A stretch of DNA of 64,000 bases from Clavelina lepadiformis. Taxonomy: Eukaryota > Chordata > Ascidiacea > Aplousobranchia > Clavelinidae. The position numbers and the translations under genes were made by a program. Within the stretch, counting starts at the first letter, position 1. Each line of letters opens with the position of its first letter. Below are positions 26,177 through 36,801 of this stretch, piece by piece. The stretch spans positions 21,150,479 through 21,214,478 of the forward strand of contig NC_135243.1 in assembly GCF_947623445.1 (NCBI RefSeq), given 5' to 3'. The notes beneath the pieces are model-generated. The model saw only the letters and a program-made list of their open reading frames with translations, searched no databases and was not told the DNA's origin.

Positions 26177-26560
26177 ATGTCTGGACCTCAAATATTAACT
26201 GGCATAGCAAGAGCAATTACTGGAAATTTAAGGGAAATTGCAATAGCAAGGCCAAATCTGATGAATGTTTCCACAATTGACTTCAGTTTCTCACCCTGGA
26301 ATAAAAACTCAAGCTCAACAAAGTTTATGTGGAGAAGATTGTGTGGGGAGAAATGCAGGAAAACAAATCGTTTTTGTGCAATAAAAACCAACGTTTTACA
26401 TGAAGACACAGAACCCCTTGTCGAGGTGACATTTTTTGACGGAGAAAAATTGTGCCTTCACGGAGCATACCTGAAATATAATGAAATGATGTATCACTTC
26501 AATAACTTATGCAATGAAAAGGATAAATTAAAATCAGATGCCCCAACGGCACTGTTTTGA
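26177..26560 (+). CDS. MRPL53: Mitochondrial ribosomal protein mL53
   Basis: This is a single-exon gene of 127 residues, close to the usual length of the family (human about 112). Mid-protein features match my memory of mL53: an IDFSFSPWNKNSSSTKFMWR segment near residues 35-55, a cysteine-containing CRKTNRFC turn, and then VEVTFFDGEKLCLHGAYL near residues 83-100, which fits the family pattern V-n-V-n-F-n-DG-n-n-n-n-n-n-GA-n-L. The protein is part of the mitochondrial large ribosomal subunit and has a thioredoxin-like fold. The N-terminus is rich in Arg and small hydrophobic residues, with no acidic residue before the first Glu at position 18, fitting a mitochondrial import signal. The ATG at 26177 is preferred over upstream in-frame ATGs because it gives a normal N-terminus. 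AATAAA follows at 26612. The next gene starts about 310 bases downstream on the same strand. Confidence 0.82.
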   Translation: MSGPQILTGIARAITGNLREIAIARPNLMNVSTIDFSFSPWNKNSSSTKFMWRRLCGEKCRKTNRFCAIKTNVLHEDTEPLVEVTFFDGEKLCLHGAYLKYNEMMYHFNNLCNEKDKLKSDAPTALF

Positions 26561-26611
26561 AATGGTGTGTGTTCTGGTTTATCTGGCTTGGCAGATAGGT
26601 TTGATCACAAC

Positions 26612-26617
26612 AATAAA
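26612..26617 (+). terminator. Polyadenylation signal of MRPL53
   Basis: AATAAA about 50 bases after the stop codon, followed by a T/G-rich stretch. Confidence 0.6.
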
Positions 26618-26871
26618 ACATTTTGTGTATTTCGCTTTCCAACTATTTTTGTTTCAATTTTTTGTAAGTCTATTGTGTCAACTTAAATTTTAAATTGCTC
26701 TGGCAATAGGCCTATATATGAAATATCTTTTTGAGACAAAAAAGCATGTTGCAGTGTGTATTGCTTAAATAATAGTCTTATAACGGTAATAATTTGTGTT
26801 TTAGTTAATATTCTTTTTTACAAAAGAATAAAAGTTGTGTCTTAGTTAAAAACGGTGTGTAAAGTGTGAAA

Positions 26872-29582
26872 ATGCAAAATTATGAACTCAAAGCAGAAAA
26901 TCTTGAGAAAGATGCACTACGTTTGTTGAAAGTCAGCAAAGACTGGAAGTATTTTAAATCGCAGGTGAATAATATTTCATATATCATAATATTTTATTCT
27001 TGATGAGTTGTCTATGAAAATCAAAGGAAGAATGAGAACCTGTTTTACTTCTAAATGAATAAAGACAAATCAGAAAAGTAATAATTGATAGATAGCAACT
27101 CTACTGTATGTCTAATTGCAAATTTATATGGTAAAATTTTTTGTATAATGTATTGCTTTTTTGTATATTGTGCCCTGTGTTTATACACAATGATTTCTGT
27201 ATAAACAGTAACCTGTAGATAGCTATCAATTAGTCATTTTAACACGATGTATATATATATCAAGGTAGAGTTAGTTTGGATATCAATAATATTTATACAC
27301 TCCAGGTTCAAAATTTTGTACATAGATTAGATAACAAAAATTGCCTTGGTTAAACGGTTAACCAATATATCCATATGATCCTGCCCTATATCAAGGCTAC
27401 CTGATAACAATAGATCCAATGTGCCAACTGTTATTTCTCCTATCACGAGGGTAATATACTGATGTTTTTGTTGATATTTATTCTGCAGAATGGCGTGGAT
27501 ATGTTTTACAAGTCTTCACCTTGTTTCAATGGAAATATGTAAGCGAAGTATTTGTATTTAGTAATATATTTTGTCAAAGTCTATGTGTTCTTTTGTCTAT
27601 GTTTTACTGTTTCTGTATAAACAGTAACATACATGGTAACATAAAACATAGTAACATACATAGACAAACATACATACGCAATTGTAACAATTTTAGCAGG
27701 GAATGGCACTAGTCATGTTATCTTGTTTTATTCGTGCGCCATTATTTGATGACACTTAAGGTACAAATTTGTAACTGAAGTTGATGCGCCATGTGATGAA
27801 GTTTACAGCGTGATGAAACCTCCCACTAACTCCAAGGACCGGCTAGCCTGGGACAAAAGCATTAAAAGTTATGAGTGCCTTCATGTTGCCAATGAGGTGA
27901 TAAACCAATAAGCTCATATAGAAAGTTGCATTTTACAGCAGTTCCTAGGGATATAGCCAGTTAAGGTGGTGGGTTGATGTTATTTTGATTTAGGGTATCA
28001 TCATTGGCCGAATAACCACATTTCCTGTTGCTTTCGGAATGGTGTCACCACGGGAATTTATTGATGTGTATTATTTTAAGACCTACGAAGACGATGAAGG
28101 AAATCCAGGTATAATAACATCACGATGTTGAAAACCTGATCATTCCGTTATTTGGATCAGCTTTGTCCACCGTTGACTATTTTATTCGTTATTTTTGAAA
28201 AATCATAAGTCAATTCTAAATTCTGAGTCGTAGTTTGAGAATATATTTCACATTCATTGCAAGCGGTCATTTACCCATGTCATGTAATTACAGTTTCTTC
28301 CCATTCATTAAAATGTATTTTCAGATTATGGAAAAGTTTGCTGGATATTCGGTGAGTGTTTTGTACTTTGTAAGTTTAACTATCAGTAATGATTCATTTT
28401 ATGTCCTGGCGATGGTGCACACAAAAATAATGTCTTTAAAAAGGTATCACAAGCCAGTGCATGGAATAACAAAATTAAACTCAGAATATTTATGGTAATA
28501 AAAAGCATTATAATAAAAAGGATGTTATCAGATTTTTTAAAAGTACCAAGCCAGTAAACCCAACTAACTAAAACTTCTGTTTGTTAGCTAACTACTGTTG
28601 TGGTGTGATATAATAATTTTTATCCTCGGACTGAGGAAAGGAACTTAAACCGGTACAACTTAAACCCCGCAATGATTCGTTATCACTCAAGCTCTGATTA
28701 CCGAACTAGTCTATGTGCCAGTAGCTATTGTCACACATTTTTGAATTTTTTTTTTTTTTTATCAAATTGACCGAATTTAGAATGGTCCACTAGCACCAGG
28801 TCCACGGAACAAGAGCAAGTGCAGTTAATGCCTTGCCCAAGTGCATTACAATTGGTAGCGTCACTGGGTATCAAAAACTGCAACTTTATTGCAAAACCAG
28901 TGCTATCGAGATATCGGGACGACTTCATGCGCAGTATAACCTATAACTGTTTATGTAGTGTGTAATTTTTTAAGTAGTATTTAACATGTTGCAGGAAGTG
29001 TAACCTGTATTACAAAGTTATGGTGCGAGTAAATACTGTAAAAAACTTATTACAGATTAGCACAAATGTTTAGAATTGTTCTTTAACGGAATATCATTTT
29101 TTACAGCTGAGAGCATTGAATATCCTGGTTACCCAATAACAAAACAATTCGTGAGAGCTGCCAATTTTCCCGCCGGTTATTCTGTTGCAGAAAACAAGAG
29201 GTTTGTTTATCATTTAAAGTACATGCAAAAAATGCCAAATGTGCAAGTCAAATGTTAAAGTACATACCAGAAGCAAATGGAATAGTAAACCTTTGATATT
29301 TAATACTGAAGCCTGTCGAACTGTCTGAATGTAATGTTTCAGACAGTAGTTAAATTTACCAGTACTTATTCGGCTTCTTTTTGACAGCATCTTTTCTTTT
29401 GGATATTAAATGATTTCAACACTTTTAGAAACCCAAGTAAAAGCATTATGGAGTTATACGTCAATACGGACATAGGTGGTATGCTTCCTCGATCAATAAT
29501 TGAGGCCGCCTTGCCATCACAACAGGTCTCGTATATCAAAAGCATCAAAACAGAAGTGAAAAGAAGAATGGGTAGAAAATAA
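26872..29582 (+). CDS. START-domain lipid-binding protein, copy A
   Basis: Seven exons, 26872-26964, 27489-27538, 27761-27896, 27994-28108, 28325-28351, 29107-29200 and 29429-29582, give 222 residues. All phases agree. The whole protein is one START domain, the layout of the small STARD4/5/6 group (205-220 residues). Typical segments are GVDMFYKSSPCFNGNMYKFV, WDKSIKSYE, IGRITTFPVAFGMVSPREFI, RAANFPAGYSV and DIGGMLPRS-n-IEAALPS in the C-terminal helix. Such proteins carry a single sterol, bile acid or phospholipid molecule between membranes; the ligand here cannot be read from the sequence. No signal peptide or membrane segment is visible, so it is probably cytosolic. A paralogue with the same exon layout lies 2.4 kb downstream. 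The assignment is to the small START group as a whole, not to STARD4, 5 or 6 individually. Confidence 0.86.
28746..28925 (-). mobile_element. Possible SINE in START copy A intron 5
   Basis: Read on the minus strand, about 165 bases end in a run of 15 A (T15 at 28746-28760 on the plus strand). Inside is the phrase CTTGGGCAAGGCATTAACTG, which resembles the conserved central part I remember from tRNA-derived SINEs of several animal groups. No clear box A and box B were identified, and target duplications were not found. It may be a 5'-truncated copy. Confidence 0.4.
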
Positions 29583-29594
29583 AACTTTGAATTT

Positions 29595-29694
29595 TGCAAT
29601 TATGATCTGTAATTCTGCAGTATTTTTTTAGGAGAAATTGATTGTGCAATTATGATCTGTAATTCTGCAGTATTTTTTTAGGAGAAATTGATTA
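29595..29694. repeat. Exact 50-bp tandem duplication
   Basis: Two adjacent copies of a 50-bp unit starting TGCAATTATGATCTGTAATT lie 12 bases after the stop codon of START copy A, in its 3' untranslated region. The copies appear identical across the unit, so the duplication is recent. Confidence 0.9.
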
Positions 29695-32017
29695 TAGTCA
29701 ATCTACATGTTTCTTTTGTTTTTGTTTTTACGTTCTATGTGTAATTGGTGTTTGGTATGATAATTTTAATCATTACCCTTGGACAGAGAATAGTCTATGC
29801 ACGACTTAAACTCGGCAATGATTCCTCATCGCTGAAGCCCCGGTTTCTGGGATAGCCTGTTCTGTTTATGTGTTTGTTCCAATCATTGTTTGATCTGATT
29901 TTGTTGGTAAACAGTAATTGAGCACTTCCATTAGCGTTTTTAGAGGAGATTTATAGGGTCTTGGCCCCTTCACAAACCCAACTTTTTTGCCCATAGGCCT
30001 TTTTACATATTCATTCTTTTTCATTTATCGCATTTCCTTGTTTGCGACTTCTACTTATCAGTGATAATTAATCTATTGAAAGAAATATATGATAGTGGGA
30101 TATACGGCACCCGCATTTCAAAATCGTTGTGTACATTCTTACAAGTTGTAGGCCTACACGCCGCTTCAAAATTGTACACCAGTATTTGGCAGCTATTGTT
30201 TGTATAAATATGAGAATATGCCCCCTCCCAATGCATTCCTAAAGGATTTTGTGCATCTTCATGCTACCTCGTCTATTTTACTGTAATGTTTAGCTTAAAT
30301 TCGTAAACCAAGACTTAAATGAATGCAATTATTGTCGTTTGTGATTGTTGTAAGCTGTACATCATAAGGTTTTAATTTCCTCATCCAAGTTTTTCTAGTG
30401 GTTTCATGTTATTATTTCTTAAGTATTACTTTCTGAAATTCACTGATTTTGTACAGGTTGTGATAAATGTTTAAAGAGCTTCGCATTTGCATATTTCTAG
30501 TGTTAATGCGAAATGGTAAAGTTCATGTCTATGCTATTATTTAAGTTTTAAATTCTTTTAAACCTGCAGTTTTTGTGTTGAAGGGTATTCCATACTTTTT
30601 TATGATCACTGCTCAGATTTGTTGGAGTAGTTTTCTATTTTAATTTACTAAGATTAATAAAACAAGATAAGAAATATGTTGAAGTTTTGTTTGTGATTAC
30701 GACCTCAAAGATGCATCTATATCAAGTTAAATGCTAATCATTGACTCCACAATGCCATATTGAATTCCTCTTTCATTATTAGATTTCCATAGATCACTTA
30801 TGCGGGACATCCCCTATTTAGAACCGTTTAAATTGTTATATAATCTAGAGAATGTGGAGGCATAGCTCTAGTCAGGTTAAAGTTTGCGCAATAATGTTTT
30901 GTTAAATGTTATTTTGGAATAATAAAACGTAAATTTGCTGACAACTGGTTTTCATTAATTCACCGTACACAAATCATGCGTTTGAAGTTATTTTTTAAAG
31001 TTTTTCGTTAACATAACTTAATTTTTATTACACATATTAAACTAAACCTTTCAACTAAAATCTATATAAAATTTAACATCAATTTGGTTATATCTTAATT
31101 AACTAAAATTACTTTTTTGCATGCCCTCTCTCTTAATCTAACCGCATCGTTTTAACAACAGCTGCATGACTTTCATAAGTTGAAATAGGCACTTCCTTTA
31201 ATTATGGTCTCTACAGTTTGACAGTAAAAGCTGAAACGCATAAAGTAGTTCAACGATCTTTTGACCTTTGTACCCTAGGCTTAGTGCAGTTGCTTGATCG
31301 TCTGTTGTGCTCAAACAGTGTCATTGACTTGCAGTTGTTTCAAGGTTGTCAGCATACTTTTCACAATAAGTTTACTTCATAGTTTATTTCCGTGTTTAGG
31401 CCAGGTCTGTAGGCAGATAGGCTATACCTATAATTGAACTTAACGTTCATTTTCGTCATTAAATTACCCCCAAAACTTTCCAATTCCCCATATTACTCTT
31501 GTTTCTTCCTCAGATTAATGTTGTTACTTTCGCACTTTCCCGCTCTTACGCAGATTAGTATTGCCTAATTTTAGTTGCTTAAGGTTTATTTGAAGTAAAA
31601 TTTAGATTAGGCCAGAAGATAAATTTAGGTTAGATTTAGATTGCTATGTAATAATATTTAAGTTAAGTTAACTGAAGAAACTGTGAAAAACTCAAGAAAC
31701 TGTGAAAACTAGCTCAGAAAGCACTATTTTTTCTGATGAAATGCTGTAGTGACAGCTGATTAATTATAAATGCCCTTTTGTGCGTTAAAGTAATTTTAGT
31801 TGCAGCCCATGTATTGGATCAAATATCAGTGTTTACTTGAATAACCTGTAGGCTAAACTCGTAAACGCCTAACATGACCTTGCAATAATATTTTGGACAA
31901 AGCTATCGCATACAGGTACCCTGTTGTTTTGTATATTTTTCATATTGTAGGCTATGTTTCAATAGGATTATCACCATTTCAAACTGTGATAAATTGAACT
32001 ATAGTAACCGATAGTAC
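29695..32017. other. Spacer between the two START genes, no gene
   Basis: This is AT-rich sequence without a supportable exon. The stretch around 29765-29860 resembles 28620-28720 (both contain ACTTAAAC-n-CGGCAATGATTC-like text), pointing to a small dispersed repeat whose limits I could not set. The upstream control region of START copy B should lie near its right end. Confidence 0.45.
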
Positions 32018-33699
32018 ATGATGGAAACTTACAGCTCCAAAGTAAAGCAACTTGTGAAAGAAGTTCTGAATATACAAAGGAATAAAACTGGATGGACATT
32101 TTGGAAAAATGAAGTTTGTGTTTTTGTTAAAATACTCTTGTCGATCATCAGTAGAATAAATTATAATCTATTACGATCAACATTTACTGCTAACTATAGT
32201 AGGCTAGTGTAGGCTTACATTGTGTTTATACCTGCAGACATTATCAGGTCCTCAAAAGCTTTTTACCTTATTAGTTCCTGTTTTGCAGAATGCAGTTGAT
32301 ATATATTACAAACCCTCATCTTATTTCAATGGAAATATGTAAGTCAGAATCCTTACTCGCATTTTTATGTGGAAATATAAGATGTAAAACTTGGTGTAAT
32401 TTTTCAAGGTATAAATTTGTTACTGAAATTGATGGCCCCCATGATATGGTTTATGATGTTATGAAACCACCTTCTTCACCAGAAATTAGCATGGAATGGG
32501 ACAAAAGTATACAGAGCTATGAGCTGATTAAAACTATTTCTACGGTTTGTTGAAAATTGCTCATTTTTTGGAAAGAAGTTGCGCTATTTTATTTGTTGTC
32601 AGTGAGATTCATGTTTTTGATTCACTGTTTAAACCTAATTTATAGGTTTCAAAAGGTCTGCAAAATTTTTTACAGGATGTGTTTATCGGGCGGGTAACAA
32701 CATTTCCAGCTGTTTTAGGTTTAATATCAGCACGAGAGTTTTTGAATCTTTATGTTCTCAAAACCTTTTCAGACTTTTCAGAATCTACTCAGATTAATTC
32801 AAGTAAGCTTATTAAATATATATTATATATTTTTGTTTTATAGATATGTCTTTTCTTGCATTTTTATGCCTGCCATAGACTAGTTGCTTGGTAGTCTGTT
32901 TATGATTTCTGTGAATTCATGTTTAATGTTAACTGACTACCTTTGTTATAAAGTTCTTTGTTGTTTTAAGTGCGCACAGTTTTTACGAATTCTTGTGAAC
33001 GGTTTGTCAGAATCTTGTAACCTGTTATTAATCCTGTTATTTTAGAATATGGAAAAGTTAGTTGGATATTTGGTAAGTTGAAGTTGTTAATGGTATAGAT
33101 TTTGACCTTACTCCACATTCTGTATTTCATAAATCGTCTAAAGTGGTTTTTAATATATTATTGTTACTTTTACATGCAACTATTAACTGTTAATGTTAAA
33201 ATTATTTCGACTAAAAGTTCATATTTATTTTGAAATTGTGGTAACCTCTTGTAGCTGAAAGCATTGCACTGCCCGAAAGTCCAGAAACTAAAGATTATGT
33301 CAGGGTCGCTAATTATCCTGGTGGATTCGCAATTGTGGAAAATAAAAAGTATGCATTATCTGTATGTTTATATGTTTAATAAGTATATGCATTTATATTG
33401 TAAATAGTACAATAACCATCTGTACCATATATTGTGAAAGACTTTGCTTGGCCTTTCTAGGACATGGTAAGGAAGGACCCATGACGCTTGTAAGAACTTT
33501 GTGTTGACCTTATCATAGTTTAAAACCACCAAAGTATTTCAGAAACCCCTCAAAAAGCATGGTAGAAACGTTCATCAACTGTGACATAGGTGGCATGTTG
33601 CCTCGTTCCTTGATTGAGGCAGCTCTTCCATCCCAACAAATCCTCTACATACAGGGAGTCAAAGCTGAAGTGAAAAAACGGATGAATCAAAGAAAATGA
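32018..33699 (+). CDS. START-domain lipid-binding protein, copy B
   Basis: Seven exons, 32018-32113, 32289-32338, 32409-32544, 32676-32802, 33046-33072, 33255-33348 and 33543-33699, give 228 residues. Every intron has the same phase as in copy A, and exons 2, 3, 5 and 6 have exactly the same lengths (50, 136, 27 and 94), so this is a tandem duplicate. Shared segments include FNGNMYKFVTEIDGPHD, WDKSIQSYE, IGRVTTFPAVLGLISAREF, RVANYPGG and DIGGMLPRSLIEAALPS. The N-terminal helix and the DFSESTQINSKYGKVSWIF loop are the most diverged parts. As in copy A, the whole protein is one START domain of the STARD4/5/6 type, expected to move a single lipid through the cytosol. Divergence over roughly half of residues suggests an old duplication with possible ligand change. 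Two adjacent ATGs start it; I used the first. Confidence 0.85.
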
Positions 33700-34198
33700 A
33701 CGTTTTTTGCCTAGGATTGATTGGCTTCTTTTTGGTTTTTATCTTAGTTTGAATTTGCAATTTACTTATGCCGCTTAATTTTACTTTTAGAAAAGTTACC
33801 TGTTTTTCATCTGCCTATTTTTGATTTTTTTTGCTGCTGTAGGTTACATTACAACCAAAAATTTGACTGTTGCTTTTATGTGACATAAGATTTTTGCTGC
33901 TAAATTACGATCAATTTCCATAGTTTCATTTACACCCAGCCGTTTGCTTACGCTCTCATTTAAAAGGAACTGATAACTTATCATGAAAAAAGGTAAAACT
34001 CCATTACAATGAATCCAACATAAGATTGAAAAACATTAATCTGCCCCTGTGACCAAACTTACATCCAACTATGATACAGTCCCACACTTTAAACGCTCCA
34101 TTTCAGAGTAGTGTTACTTAACACAATGAAGTGGATGAGGGTTGTTTAACTTCTCATCATGATAAAGCTTAGAAACACATCAACGCATTCCTCTAGAA
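33700..34198. other. 3' flank of START copy B, nothing seen
   Basis: AT-rich sequence between the stop codon and the transposon cluster. No exon or repeat was identified; a canonical AATAAA was not found close to the stop. Confidence 0.45.
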
Positions 34199-34260
34199 CA
34201 GCGGTTCCCAAACTTTTCTAAAAATTTTGCCTGGTGGACCCTTTGCAATTATTTTGATAT
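34199..34260 (+). mobile_element. Orphan left end of a hAT-type MITE
   Basis: CAGCGGTTCCCAAACTTTTC starts a hAT-like terminal repeat, followed by GGTGGACCC text that often comes next in such elements. No matching right end or 8-bp duplication was found, so this is probably a truncated copy. Confidence 0.5.
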
Positions 34261-34437
34261 TTCGCCGCCCAATAAAAATCAAAGAATGTTATAGGAAAAA
34301 TGCAAAAACCTCACCAATGAAAGAAAAAGCAAAACGTACTGTACGTAAAAACGAATATTCAGCTTTTGTCTCGCTTGGTTGTCTTTTTTTCCACTGACTC
34401 TGAGAGTCAATTCGCAAAAATGGAACTCTGTTTAGAG

Positions 34438-34622
34438 CAGCGGTTTTCAAACTTTTTCATACAGCGACCCATTTTGCAACCCAGTATGATCAAACGGCCT
34501 CCTTCCAAAATTTGCAGCTCAACATAGGCCTATGTGATGCTGTTTTGCGTTCACAAACGCAAAAAAATAGCTCTCGTAACGCCTAGAAAAATAGCTAATG
34601 ACCCCCAGGTTGAAAACCACTG
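34438..34622. mobile_element. 185-bp hAT-type MITE
   Basis: The ends CAGCGGTTTTCAAAC and GGTTGAAAACCACTG are imperfect inverted repeats. The flanks GTTTAGAG (34430-34437) and ATTTAGAC (34623-34630) match at six of eight positions, as expected for an old 8-bp target duplication. It has no coding capacity. Confidence 0.75.
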
Positions 34623-34672
34623 ATTTAGACTGCTGCTTAACACGTGACAGTGTGGGTGTCGTTCTTCTGGTG

Positions 34673-35142
34673 CAGTGGTTCCCAACCTTTTTTGGTGTCG
34701 GGGCCGAATTTCAAACTTCATAGTACGTATGGAGCCGCATGAAAACACTCAAGAAATTAGAACGAAAATTTTAAAGTATGTAGCAACACTAACAAGAAAA
34801 ATAAAACAAATCAATTTAATGTCCAACTTGGCATTGGCTTTGAGCTTTAACAACTTTGTCAAAGCGAGGCGCAATTGTGGTTTAGGATTCAGGAGGCCGT
34901 TTATGATTCACAATAAGTGGTCAATGGGCCATTCACAACAGTATAAAGTAGGTTACAAGGTGTAACTGTATGATGTAAAATGAAAAGTTTGTAAACAATT
35001 TTGACCTAACGCTATAAATTTAGACCAATTTTTGACTTTTTTTGACAAGTCAAAAAATAATCGCCCTAATTATTACAAATAGATTTTTTATTTTTTTGTT
35101 GGATTTTCAGGGCTCATTGAGAGCCGCGGTTGGGAACCACTG
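34673..35142. mobile_element. 470-bp hAT-type MITE, copy 1
   Basis: The ends CAGTGGTTCCCAACC and GGTTGGGAACCACTG are perfect inverted repeats, flanked by identical 8-bp duplications TTCTGGTG (34665-34672 and 35143-35150). The body is nearly the same as the copy at 49082-49593, and no open frame in it resembles a transposase. Perfect duplications indicate a fairly recent insertion. Confidence 0.95.
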
Positions 35143-35250
35143 TTCTGGTGTGTATGTTTTTATGAAATAGAATCTTGTTGATTTTCGTAAAAGCGCTATT
35201 TTGACCACTGTTAAGCATATCTATGCAAATAGGTATAGGCCTAATTACTA

Positions 35251-36053
35251 AGGTACCTGTACCGAATAAGGCCCGGTCCCTAATAAGGCCCATTGCTCAT
35301 ATTTCGCAAACCCGTGCAAATAAACGAAAGATTTTGTCCCTACATAAAAACTAATATAAATTCATGATGGTTTACCAGATTTCATCCTTGTCACGTGATC
35401 AACCGATTCGCTAGAGCACAACAAAAATTTGATATTTGCAGTTAAGGTGGTTTTGTTAATTTAGAAAAAAAGTAAGTGAGAATTTGGCCGGTTAAATGAA
35501 CTGTTGTCAGCCGGCTGAAGTTTTCATGTAACAAACAACTTAGTATTGAAAAGGATAATGCACTTTTTTTTGCTAAAATTTTTCTGATGATAAAAATGTG
35601 ACATTTTTTTCGTGGATGCCACATGCGCCTAATAAGGCCCATATAAGATGCTTGGCTAATTGATGTCCAGACTTCAAGAGTGGTTCCAGTCATCAGTTGG
35701 CAAATTGTTGCAGTTACTTTGATGCGCCTAGTGGAATCTTTTTAAATGCTTGTACAACTTAAAATGTGAAATTTCTTATAATGTTATATGTTGTCTATTA
35801 CTATGTTTTGAATCAAAATACTCACAAAATTGGTGGGCCTTATTAGGAGCCTATGCTCCTAATAAGGCCCATTTTTTGGAATTTTTAATTTCTTTATAAA
35901 AATTTTTTGGGGGGTTGTCAGGTATTGTGGTTTTAATATGTTGTAGTCATATACCCTCACTAATAGAATACGATTTTTCAGTCTATTCTCATTTATGGTT
36001 CTTGAGTTATTTTCAAAAAAGTGTTAGGTGGGCCTTATTCGGTACAGGTACCT
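35251..36053. mobile_element. 803-bp inverted-repeat element with TA duplication
   Basis: The ends AGGTACCTGTACCGAATAAG (left) and the exact reverse complement on the right form perfect 24-bp terminal repeats flanked by TA on both sides. The motif AATAAGGCCCAT recurs several times inside in both orientations. TA duplication suggests the Tc1/mariner group; a 3-bp TAC duplication (as for PIF/Harbinger) is also possible because the flanking bases allow both. No transposase frame is present. Confidence 0.85.
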
Positions 36054-36801
36054 TATACGCTAAACCACACAAGCGACTGGTCCGAAAAAGTCTTCCAATG
36101 TCTCAAATATTTTTGTTATCAATAACCTTAATGTAAATGACATATATGCAAAAAAAAATTATTTAAAAAATCTTGAATTTAAGTTCAAGCGTTTTTAGCC
36201 GAATTTTGTATCATTTCGGTGCAAGTAAATTTATTGGTGCAAAGTTACGTGAAATCAAATAAGTAAGCACACTGGCATGCAGCTTGATAAAACAACGTAA
36301 ATGCGTGATTTTATGCTTTAATTAAATAATCAATTAAAAGAAAAGAAGAGAAAATTATAAAAACATGAAGTGCTTATTATGCAAAGTGACAAAAATGCTC
36401 CAATTGGCAAAAGAACATAAGATTAATAGAAACACAAGCGACGTAATTAAAAGCACAGCAAATAAATGACCTAAGTGCAGTTTTATGCCGAACATCAATG
36501 AGAGTTGCTGATTAATTTTGTATATCGTTGCCTAAAAATGTTTAATATTACAATGTAAACCAAAATGTAATTCTTTTAAAGAAATAGCAAAAACACTTAG
36601 AAAAAAACACACAAAAAATATTACAAATATCAGAAAAAATTTATTTATATTACACGGGATGCATAGATCCTTTACTTTCCTGAACGCTAGAAAAAATTGA
36701 TGTTTACTATGAAGAATTATCAAATTACCAACTACTAAAAATCTTTCCACCTGAAAAAGTTTACTAAACTTATACGGGTTGTATGGATCGCTTTTATCGC
36801 A

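Noticed and set aside
34675-34965. 96-codon open frame inside the hAT MITE (and an 87-codon one at 49084)
   Set aside because: They begin inside the terminal repeat and show no transposase motif; they reflect shared element sequence, not a gene.
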